64,000 nt of DNA, taken from assembly GCF_000420945.1 (NCBI RefSeq), contig NZ_ATVX01000010.1:1-64000 (forward strand). Direction: 5' to 3'. Both the position numbers and the translations under genes were made by a program. The stretch's first letter is position 1. Every line of letters starts with the position of its first letter. The notes beneath the pieces were generated by a model. The model was not told the origin of the DNA. It worked only from the letters and a program-made list of their open reading frames with translations, and searched no databases. Source of the stretch: Butyrivibrio sp. VCB2006. GTDB lineage: Bacteria; Bacillota; Clostridia; Lachnospirales; Lachnospiraceae. Shown piece by piece: positions 25,146 through 32,937 of the stretch.

Positions 25146-25628
25146 ATGACAGAAAAAATGAAAAAAGTAGCAGGTAAGAGCAAAGGTCTTGCCGGAGAAT
25201 TTCGTGAGTTTATCATGCGTGGCAACGTGATGGACATGGCTGTCGGTGTTATCGTCGGCGGTGCATTCCAGAAGATAATATCCTCTCTTGTAGATGATAT
25301 TATCATGCCGGTAATCAGCCTTCTTACAGGTGGTGTTGATTTCAACAACAAATTTGTAGTCCTTGATGGCGGAAGCTACGCCACATTGGAAGCTGCCAAG
25401 GAAGCCGGCGCAGCTACACTTAACTACGGAACATTTATCACAGTAGTTATCAACTTCATTCTGATGGCTCTGGTAATCTTCCTTCTTGTTAAGTTCATGA
25501 ACAGCGTGTCCAACAAATTTGCCAAGGAAGAGGCTGAGGCACCAGCTACTACCAAGATTTGTCCTAAATGTAAGAGCGAGATCAACATCGAGGCAACCAA
25601 GTGCCCTTGCTGTACTTCAGATCTTTGA
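25146..25628 (+). CDS. mscL: Large-conductance mechanosensitive channel MscL with C-terminal zinc ribbon
   Basis: A 160-residue membrane channel that opens under membrane tension to release solutes during osmotic downshock. The start follows AGGAG. The N-terminal helix and first membrane segment read EFREFIMRGNVMDMAVGVIV, then GGAFQKIISSLV, as in all MscL. A periplasmic loop (residues about 58-95) leads to the second helix (about 97-120). Instead of ending with the usual helical bundle, the protein continues into CPKCKSEI and CPCCTSD, a four-cysteine zinc ribbon at about residues 138-158. It is monocistronic, with its own terminator. Confidence 0.93.
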   Translation: MTEKMKKVAGKSKGLAGEFREFIMRGNVMDMAVGVIVGGAFQKIISSLVDDIIMPVISLLTGGVDFNNKFVVLDGGSYATLEAAKEAGAATLNYGTFITVVINFILMALVIFLLVKFMNSVSNKFAKEEAEAPATTKICPKCKSEINIEATKCPCCTSDL

Positions 25629-25664
25629 TTTTGTATTTATCAAATTTTCATTTCAAGCATAATA

Positions 25665-25709
25665 ATACGGCTACCGCTTATTTAAACATAAGCGATAGCC
25701 GTATCTTTA
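25665..25709 (+). terminator. Terminator of mscL
   Basis: ATACGGCTA and CGCTTAT pair with ATAAGCG and TAGCCGTAT (one bulged or mismatched base) across a short loop, ending at 25704. CTTTAT follows. The T-tract is modest. Confidence 0.65.
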
Positions 25710-25787
25710 TATTCATTATTCAGAATATAACATGATATTTACATAATTATCTGATTTATTGCATTATTGTCAACGTAATATAATTCA

Positions 25788-28223
25788 TTAACTATTTTCA
25801 TTAACATAGATTGATAATCTACTCTGTATGATATCAGCTACCTCTTTTGCACTCTTCTGCCCGCTATAATATGCGGATGCCTCCTCAAAAATAATATTAT
25901 TAACGCTTGAGTTATAGTTGCTGACAAGAGTCAGGGACTTAATGAAGTTTGTAATCTCCAGAACTTCGTCTTTGGTAAGAGGCTTCATAGGGATATCCTG
26001 ACCACCGATATAGTAGGAATCCTCATACTCTACCTTAACACCATCCTCTTCGTAATATGGATTGTGAGTAATCTCATCTGCTTTTTTATCAAAGCTGGAC
26101 TTTCTGATAGGGAAGCAATATGTATCATCCTGATACTCTTCAGACAGGAAAGCCTTTATGTATTCCCAGGCAGCATCCTTGTATTTGCTCTGGGAGCTGA
26201 TTGCCAGACGCTTACTTGGATATATAATTGAGTTATTTATGCCCATATCATTAGGATATCCGACAAAAGATATATCTGTGCCGAACATTCCCTGTTTCCA
26301 ATACTGATAATCACGGAATTCACTAAAGGACATTATTGAGAAAAGTGCATCATCAGTTCTATACAAAGTATCTTTATAATCTTCCCATACATTATCCGGG
26401 AATTCTTCTACGAAATCCTTGCTGAATTCAAGGAAATGTATAAAGGACTCACTGTCAAAATGACAGGTCTTGTTTTCCCAATCAATATATGTATTTCCTG
26501 AATATCTTATGCCCTGTTCAAGGAACTCATTTCTGGTTTCAAGCCCAAATGCTGTCTGTTTGGTAGCCCCCATTTTATCCATGAGGTCTTCGCAGTCCTT
26601 GAAAGTAAGAATATCCTTGCCATCAGTAAGCTTGGTCTTCATGACCATTGTTGCGAAGTAAAAGCTTGGAACGAGCTGATAAAGCTTATCTCCTGTCTTG
26701 AAAGCATCAACGACATTAGTCAAAAGATCACTTTCCGATACATCAGGATCATTAGCTAAATAATTAGTAAGATCTGTGAACAGTCCCTTATTAATATAAC
26801 TGTCAACCGGAAGGTCATCGGAAATCACAAGAATATCCGGTGTATTGCCTGAAACGATGTCCATATTAAGCTTTTCAGCTCCGGCTCCATAGTTATCATC
26901 TGTATCATAAGAAGAATAATCCACAAACTTAATCTTGTATTCGCTATTATTTTTATTAAATGCAAAAGCCTGTTTTCTAATTTCATAGTCAAGGTAATAT
27001 CCGCCCAGAGTAAGAATCTTTTTATCCTTAACATCCTCAGGCGCCACCTTGGTAAGTCTTGCCAAATAGAAATTGTAATCAGCGTCCGGAAGGCAAGCCA
27101 CAAACTCAGCATCGCTTATTGCAACCACAGCACTGACAGATCCATCTGCCTCGATATCTGAATCCACATAGTCCATAAGCTTAGTCATTGAATCGCTTGC
27201 TGCATCATATCCCCAGAAACCTTCAGAATCGCTCATGTAGAGATCATATCCACTTCCGCCAAAAAATGTTCTGTCTCCATAGGCAGAAATAGCCTGTGAC
27301 TTACTACCAATTGTGCCTGTTTTGGGATCAAAGCTGCAAAGGTTATTACCATTATCATCGTAATAGGATACAAATATCTGCCCATTAAAGCCTCTATACA
27401 GCTGGTAATAGATATAGTCGTTAACCTGAGACTGATCAACAAGCTTTTTAAATCCATTTTCTTTGGTATAACTGATTATTCCCTGATCCAGGCTTAAAAG
27501 AGCTGTTCCGTCATCCGTTACAGTAAAACTATTGATAGCTACGTATCCATCTTCGCCAAAGTCCGCCATCAGATCAATCTTTTCCTGAAGATTACCCTCT
27601 TTATCGTAAATTACAAGATAGGTCTCATCTTCACCTGAAGAATAATAATCTGTTTCTATTTCAGATATTTCATCTGATGCATCCTCTGAAGCAATCTCCT
27701 CTGAGCTTTCCTCTTCGGAACTTACTTCTTCAGAACTTGCCTCCTCAGAACCAGCCTCTTCTTCCGTGAAGATATGCATTTCTCCATCGTCTGATTCTTC
27801 CGAATGTCCTTCTTCATCAGGGTCTTCTATTTCCTCATTGCTCCAGGCATATTTAAAATTAATACCATAAATATTACCCTCGCCGTCAAAGCTCAGATAT
27901 GAAATACTGTCATTATCCTTGGAAGGAAGCTTTATGTTTTGTACATCAGAACCATCTGAATAAAAAGAATAAACATCAATATGGTCTCCTGATGAATATG
28001 TTGACGCATAAACCCTGTCTCCAACACAGGATACTCTGTTTATGTTCTGAACATTGTCCGCAATATCAAGCACTTCAGTCGCAAACACATACTCTTTGGA
28101 TGACTTAGTTGCATTTTCAATCAAGCTATCATTGGATTTTTTACCGCACCCTGCAGCTGATATAGCAAGGATTGTAGCAAGAGATATGCATATACCCTTA
28201 TTAAATACTTTCCTCATTTTCAT
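25788..28223 (-). CDS. Solute-binding lipoprotein with an N-terminal beta-propeller-like domain
   Basis: An 811-residue exported lipoprotein; translation may begin at 28223 or at the ATG six bases later, which is better spaced from GAGGAG. A signal peptide ends at the lipobox ISAAGC. Residues about 45-390 contain repeated short beta-strand units with aromatic-Asp turns (YSFYSDGSDV, LVIYDKEGN, CSFDPKTG), like a propeller. They are interrupted at about 130-195 by a very acidic Glu/Ser-rich insert. Residues about 395-811 look like a family 1 extracellular solute-binding domain (VSGNTPDILVISDDL). It closes an operon with two sugar-type permeases. Ligand unknown. Confidence 0.85.
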   Translation of the reverse strand: MKMRKVFNKGICISLATILAISAAGCGKKSNDSLIENATKSSKEYVFATEVLDIADNVQNINRVSCVGDRVYASTYSSGDHIDVYSFYSDGSDVQNIKLPSKDNDSISYLSFDGEGNIYGINFKYAWSNEEIEDPDEEGHSEESDDGEMHIFTEEEAGSEEASSEEVSSEEESSEEIASEDASDEISEIETDYYSSGEDETYLVIYDKEGNLQEKIDLMADFGEDGYVAINSFTVTDDGTALLSLDQGIISYTKENGFKKLVDQSQVNDYIYYQLYRGFNGQIFVSYYDDNGNNLCSFDPKTGTIGSKSQAISAYGDRTFFGGSGYDLYMSDSEGFWGYDAASDSMTKLMDYVDSDIEADGSVSAVVAISDAEFVACLPDADYNFYLARLTKVAPEDVKDKKILTLGGYYLDYEIRKQAFAFNKNNSEYKIKFVDYSSYDTDDNYGAGAEKLNMDIVSGNTPDILVISDDLPVDSYINKGLFTDLTNYLANDPDVSESDLLTNVVDAFKTGDKLYQLVPSFYFATMVMKTKLTDGKDILTFKDCEDLMDKMGATKQTAFGLETRNEFLEQGIRYSGNTYIDWENKTCHFDSESFIHFLEFSKDFVEEFPDNVWEDYKDTLYRTDDALFSIMSFSEFRDYQYWKQGMFGTDISFVGYPNDMGINNSIIYPSKRLAISSQSKYKDAAWEYIKAFLSEEYQDDTYCFPIRKSSFDKKADEITHNPYYEEDGVKVEYEDSYYIGGQDIPMKPLTKDEVLEITNFIKSLTLVSNYNSSVNNIIFEEASAYYSGQKSAKEVADIIQSRLSIYVNENS

Positions 28224-28239
28224 AATCTCCTCTCAAGTA

Positions 28240-29499
28240 TTACAAGTTATCCTGCTTTTTATCGGATAGCTTAGCTTTTTGCCTGGTTTCAAGTTCATAT
28301 TTCTTATCAGCCGCATACTCAATAAGGCCTTCAATTGTCCAGGTCTTATGTCTATAAGCATGAACAGCCATAACACAAACAATTAGCACACAGGCAATTT
28401 TGCAAATAAGCCTGATCATATTAAGTAGCGCCAATACGTCTTCATAACCTCTTGCCACATTTTCCCAGTAAGGATAAAAAATAGGCTTATCCCACATACT
28501 TCTTTTACCGAAGCTTGTACTGACATCAAGAAGCTTAAAGAACGAAAATCTGTCCGTATTATCGACTACGTTAATATATTTATCATCATAGCCGGAGCTA
28601 AGTTTAATGCTCTGAGCCACAAGTCCGTCAACTGGATTAGGTGCCACAACCTCATAGCAGTTTATCCCACCAATATTGGCCGTCGAACCATCCTCAGAAA
28701 TCTCAGCGTTACTTGTCTTACCGCTTAGTATCTCTCCATATCTTGAAAGAGAATCATAAGACATATAGACGATACTCTCTGACAGGCCTGCCGCCTCATT
28801 CATACGGCCTTCCTGTCTTTTTACAACGCCTGCCACATAATGGTTTACGCCGCCTATGGTGACGCACTGGCCAACGATATCATTAGAACCAAATAGCTGC
28901 CAGGCCAGATCCTCATCGATGACAATCTTATCCTTCATAACTTCGTCATCAGAAAAGTACGAGCCGCTTACAAGCTCCAATGGATGGAAAAAGAAAAAGT
29001 CACCGTCAACGCCGATTGTCACGATATTCTCAGCTGTTCTGTTTTCAAAAAGAATTGTTGATATCCCCTGAGCACTAAAACAGCTGTTATATACCTTAAC
29101 CTCTTCCTGAACTTCCTGACTTTTTTCATCATCCGTCTTTTTCTTGCCAGGGACGTTGGTATCAACTATTTCCTTTTTGTCGGCTTCTTTCTCATCGTCA
29201 TCCACCGCAATAATTCCTGCTTCTACAAGCTTTTTTTCAAAGTTGTACTCCAGCTTTCTGATCTCACCAGGGGTAATTTCCCTATCCTCCGTGTAGAAAA
29301 GACTTACCTGGGCAACGCTTCCATCATAATCCCACCTGTCAGCACCAAGCTGCTCCGGCATTTTAGAGATAATGATTCTGCTAAAGAGCCCCATAACAAG
29401 ATCAAGTAGCAATAACGCAGCAAGAATTATCAGGATAATATTACGTTTTTTATTTGAAAAAAACTTTTTTATAAAATCCAATATCTTTTCAAAAACCAT
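28240..29499 (-). CDS. Membrane protein with MacB-periplasmic-core-like domain, no FtsX helices
   Basis: A 419-residue protein with an N-terminal membrane helix (about residues 19-40), a large extracellular region, and one further helix at about 365-387, followed by a basic cytoplasmic tail. The extracellular part resembles the MacB/FtsX periplasmic core (VSGSYFSDDEVMKDKIVIDE, LFGSNDIVGQCVTIGGVNHY, VAGVVKR). Full MacB permeases have four helices and an ATPase; only the core is here. A charged, Lys/Glu-rich insert lies at about 100-130. Its ATG overlaps the stop of the HlyD-like gene (TAATG), so the two are coupled. Function inferred only as a partner of that adaptor. Confidence 0.75.
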   Translation of the reverse strand: MVFEKILDFIKKFFSNKKRNIILIILAALLLLDLVMGLFSRIIISKMPEQLGADRWDYDGSVAQVSLFYTEDREITPGEIRKLEYNFEKKLVEAGIIAVDDDEKEADKKEIVDTNVPGKKKTDDEKSQEVQEEVKVYNSCFSAQGISTILFENRTAENIVTIGVDGDFFFFHPLELVSGSYFSDDEVMKDKIVIDEDLAWQLFGSNDIVGQCVTIGGVNHYVAGVVKRQEGRMNEAAGLSESIVYMSYDSLSRYGEILSGKTSNAEISEDGSTANIGGINCYEVVAPNPVDGLVAQSIKLSSGYDDKYINVVDNTDRFSFFKLLDVSTSFGKRSMWDKPIFYPYWENVARGYEDVLALLNMIRLICKIACVLIVCVMAVHAYRHKTWTIEGLIEYAADKKYELETRQKAKLSDKKQDNL

Positions 29500-31097
29500 T
29501 ACTCGTTTGCCAGCCTCACCTGTTCTCCTGCCTTAACAGGCTTAGTTGATGTTGTGATAACATACTCATCTCCATTAAGAGCTGCGTTGATTGCGGAGTA
29601 GTTATCATCTGATGCTATAACCTGTACATCTACATTAGATGCAATATATCTGTTTCCAAGAGGACTGGATTTACTGTTTACCACAAGTACAAACTTACCT
29701 GTGCTTCCGGTCTTGATTGCGCTGTTAGGTACGATCATGTCATAGTCAACAGATCTCTCGCCGATGGCAAGAGAGATGGACTGTCCCGGAGTAACCTCGG
29801 TACTCTCAATCTTAAAAGTGAGAAGCTTTCTGTTTGATGGATCAGACTTGTCGTTTTTAATAGATGTGAGTGTTGCTTTAAACTCATCGCTGAACATCCA
29901 TGAATTCTGAGGTCTTGCAGCATCTCCAACATGAAGTTTCTGAGCCTGCGCATTTGTTACAGAAAAGCTTGTAGTCATATCTTTACCGTCAATCTGTATT
30001 ACAGCTATAGTCTCATCTGCAGAGATAGACTCGCCGGCTGCCTTATTAACCTGTGATACAGTTCCTGCTACAGGAGCCTTCACAGACGCTCCCACAGACT
30101 CTTTTTCAAGCTCAGCAATCTTTTCCTTCTGCTCCTTGATACTGTCACGCTGATTGCAAAGGGATATCTCGGCATTTATACTCTTTACCTGCTTGGTCTT
30201 CTCTTCTTCTGCCTTCTCAAGTTCTTTCTTAGCAGCTGTTTCATTGGCCTTTGCTTCTATCAGCTTCTGATCATAGCCAATGCCCACCTGGCTCTTATAG
30301 GTCTCAAGTTCCTTGGTCTCACGGTCATTCTCGTCCTCAACATGAGTCCATTCCTTCTTGGCCTTTTCAATAGCCTCTGTATCGTTAGGATCATAGGTAT
30401 ATTCAATATACTTCTTCTGATACTCAGCGTTGGCATTCTCGTAATTATAGGTCAAAGTCTGGTATTCGATTTCGTTCTTGTCATGGCTTTGAAGATCAGT
30501 CAGGTATTCAACAGTCTTGGTAGCTGCATCTGCCACTGCCTTGGCTGCATCATATCTGTCATTGACACCCTTAAGCTTAATCTGGTAAGCATCATAGGAA
30601 GTTGTAGCCCCGCTTCTAACCTTAGAAATGACATCATCAGGAACATCTCCTGAAAAAAGTGCCTGCTCATAGGAAAGCTCCAGCTTTTCCAGGTTTTCTC
30701 TGGCTGTCTTAAGCTCCTCAGACTCTCTATCCTCAAGGTAAAAGAGTACATCTCCGATTTCCACGTGCGCTCCTTCTTTGACAGCAACACCTGATACCTT
30801 CCTGGTCTCTTTTAATGTCACATTGTATGGATCCTCAGCTGATACAGTTCCTGAACCTCTGATTTGAGGGCTCACGGATCCCCTGCTTATCTGCTGGGTT
30901 GCAACCTGAGGCAGTGAATAATTCATAATTGTGTTGGAAAAGAACGTAAGAATCAGCATTACTGACAAAAAGCCAATTGCAAAATTCTTGATCATATCCT
31001 TTTTATCAACAGGCTTCTTGTCGTTATCCTTGACAGAAACCACGCTGCCCTCAACTACCTCTACCACATCATCATTTTTTGAAAACTTGTCTGACAT
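29499..31097 (-). CDS. HlyD/MacA-family membrane-fusion adaptor
   Basis: A 532-residue membrane-anchored adaptor of the kind that links ABC exporters to the outside. A single membrane helix lies at about residues 38-58. The split lipoyl/barrel-sandwich domain is visible at TRKVSGVAVKEGAHVEIGDV (about 90-110) and again at VKAPVAGTVSQVNKAAGES (about 340-358). Between them is a long coiled coil rich in Lys, Glu and Ala (about 115-330). A beta-barrel and a C-terminal membrane-proximal domain follow. In Gram-positives such proteins serve MacB-type peptide or lipid exporters; here the neighbours are importer-type permeases, which is odd. Confidence 0.88.
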   Translation of the reverse strand: MSDKFSKNDDVVEVVEGSVVSVKDNDKKPVDKKDMIKNFAIGFLSVMLILTFFSNTIMNYSLPQVATQQISRGSVSPQIRGSGTVSAEDPYNVTLKETRKVSGVAVKEGAHVEIGDVLFYLEDRESEELKTARENLEKLELSYEQALFSGDVPDDVISKVRSGATTSYDAYQIKLKGVNDRYDAAKAVADAATKTVEYLTDLQSHDKNEIEYQTLTYNYENANAEYQKKYIEYTYDPNDTEAIEKAKKEWTHVEDENDRETKELETYKSQVGIGYDQKLIEAKANETAAKKELEKAEEEKTKQVKSINAEISLCNQRDSIKEQKEKIAELEKESVGASVKAPVAGTVSQVNKAAGESISADETIAVIQIDGKDMTTSFSVTNAQAQKLHVGDAARPQNSWMFSDEFKATLTSIKNDKSDPSNRKLLTFKIESTEVTPGQSISLAIGERSVDYDMIVPNSAIKTGSTGKFVLVVNSKSSPLGNRYIASNVDVQVIASDDNYSAINAALNGDEYVITTSTKPVKAGEQVRLANE

Positions 31098-31112
31098 CTT
31101 AATAAACTCCCT

Positions 31113-32039
31113 TTAACCCTTTATTCCTCCCTGGTATGAGATTCCCTCAACCAGATAATCCTCGCCGTACAAGAAAATAAGTAACGGCGGAATCAAGTAA
31201 ATAACTGCTACTGCAAAAGCAAGACTAATCTCCCCTGAATTAATCTTGGACAAAAATACCGATAGCGGATGCATATCCGAATCCGGCAAAAGAATAAGCG
31301 GCTGCTCAACCATGTTCCAATAATCAAAGAACACCAATATGGCAATTGAAGCAATTCCTCCCTTACACAAAGGGAAACATACCCTGCTGAAGATATACCA
31401 CTCATTCGCCCCGTCTATGGACGCAGCCTCCATAACTTCTGTAGGAATACGCCTCATAAACTTGGTCAAAAGATATACCGCAAAGGGCGAAAATATTCCC
31501 GGAAGCCAGATGGCCCATTTCGTTCCATAGATTCCTATAGCCTTGGATACAAGGAAATTAGGAACCAGTGTTACCTGATAAGGCATCAGCATCATGATAA
31601 TGTATGCAAAAAAGATAATGTTCTTAACACGGCCCTGATATCTGGCAAAGCCATAACTTGCAAGGGTGGCTATAACCAGCTGAAAAACAACAATTGGACC
31701 AACGTATAAAATGGAGTTCCAGAACTTGAACAAGTATTCCGGACTCTTAAACAAAACCGTAAAGTACTGTGTAAAGCTGACCATATCCGGGATAAACTTA
31801 AGATTTACCGTCTTGGATATGAATACCTTTCCGCCCTTTTCAGTAGTTGCAAATATACTTCCGTAATTGGCACTTATCTCCGATGCTGACATAAAAGAAT
31901 TGGTTATTGTCAGTATAGTTGGCAAAAGAAAAATAAAAGCAAAAACTATTGCGGCCACAGTAACAAGCACTGTCTTGAAGTTATCAATTCTGATTTTTTT
32001 CTTTTTATATTTATTCTTGAAACTAACCTGAGCACTCAT
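31113..32039 (-). CDS. ABC permease, MalG-like carbohydrate type
   Basis: A 308-residue permease of the carbohydrate-uptake-1 family, with about six membrane helices. The EAA loop is intact: VMEAASIDGANEWYIFSRVC followed by FPL at about residues 195-217. A longer-than-usual extracellular loop follows helix one (residues about 50-90). No importer-type ATPase is encoded beside it. It is 8 nt downstream of its partner permease and 15 nt upstream of the HlyD-like gene, so it belongs to the same operon. Confidence 0.88.
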   Translation of the reverse strand: MSAQVSFKNKYKKKKIRIDNFKTVLVTVAAIVFAFIFLLPTILTITNSFMSASEISANYGSIFATTEKGGKVFISKTVNLKFIPDMVSFTQYFTVLFKSPEYLFKFWNSILYVGPIVVFQLVIATLASYGFARYQGRVKNIIFFAYIIMMLMPYQVTLVPNFLVSKAIGIYGTKWAIWLPGIFSPFAVYLLTKFMRRIPTEVMEAASIDGANEWYIFSRVCFPLCKGGIASIAILVFFDYWNMVEQPLILLPDSDMHPLSVFLSKINSGEISLAFAVAVIYLIPPLLIFLYGEDYLVEGISYQGGIKG

Positions 32040-32046
32040 TTATCCA

Positions 32047-32937
32047 TCACCCTTCAATATCCTTTCCAAACCAGTTCTCAACTGCATACATGGCATAAAC
32101 GAGAATGGTTACAACAATGAACATGATGATGGCTGCAGATGAAAGCTTCTGATAATCAAGAGAAGCAAAGGTGTTATTCATAAAGTGCTGCAGTATATAA
32201 AGGGTCTGATACGGGTAATCTCCCGTCATAAGGTATATTTCCCTAAATACCTTAAAGGAACTGATAAGTGACATAATAGCTACAAACAAAATTGTGGAAG
32301 ACATGTATCTTACCTTAACGATCCAGAATACCTGCCACTTATTGGCATTTTCAAGGGCCGCCACCTCCAATAAATCCTTGGGAATACTGGCAAGGGCTGC
32401 CATAAATAAAATCATGTTGTAGCCAAGATTCTTCCAAAGAAACAAAGCGACAATAACTATATAGGCTTTGTCTGACTTAAGCCAGTCAATCTTGTCATTA
32501 CCAAACACACTGAGGAAATTGTTAACTATTCCGTTCTGATGAAACATTACCTGCCAGATCAGAACTACTGACGCTGTAGGAACCATCAGAGGGCTTAGGA
32601 AAAAAGTCCTGAAATAGCTTTTAAAAGGAATCCTTGATTCCATAACGGCCGCCAGAAACAATGAAAGAATTACTGCTAGCGGAACAGCCATCAGTGAAAA
32701 AACAAAGGTGTTAGAAGCCGCCTGCTGAAATGCAGCATTTTTCCAAACGTTTATGTAATTCCGTAAGCCAACAAATTCCTTCTGTATAGGGTTGTTTATC
32801 AGTGAATAGTAGATAACAACCCCAAAGGGCGCCACAAAAAACAGCAATACACCAAGTAGTGAAGGCAGAAGAAAAAGCCAGGATATCAGCTTTTTCTTCT
32901 GAAGTGCTGTAAGCTTATTGGGTATCTGAATAGACAA
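32047..32937 (-). CDS. ABC permease, MalF-like carbohydrate type with degenerate EAA loop
   Basis: A 296-residue permease. A TTG start at 32937 is proposed because GGGGAAGG lies about 8 nt upstream. The longest frame would overlap the preceding gene by over 100 nt; the chosen start overlaps it by 23 nt. Helices are clear from LISWLFLLPSLLGVLLFFVA onward. The coupling loop reads LLEVAALENANKWQVFWIVK and lacks the usual Asp-Gly and the following proline, so contact with an ATPase may differ. It pairs with the MalG-like gene downstream. Confidence 0.85.
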   Translation of the reverse strand: MSIQIPNKLTALQKKKLISWLFLLPSLLGVLLFFVAPFGVVIYYSLINNPIQKEFVGLRNYINVWKNAAFQQAASNTFVFSLMAVPLAVILSLFLAAVMESRIPFKSYFRTFFLSPLMVPTASVVLIWQVMFHQNGIVNNFLSVFGNDKIDWLKSDKAYIVIVALFLWKNLGYNMILFMAALASIPKDLLEVAALENANKWQVFWIVKVRYMSSTILFVAIMSLISSFKVFREIYLMTGDYPYQTLYILQHFMNNTFASLDYQKLSSAAIIMFIVVTILVYAMYAVENWFGKDIEG

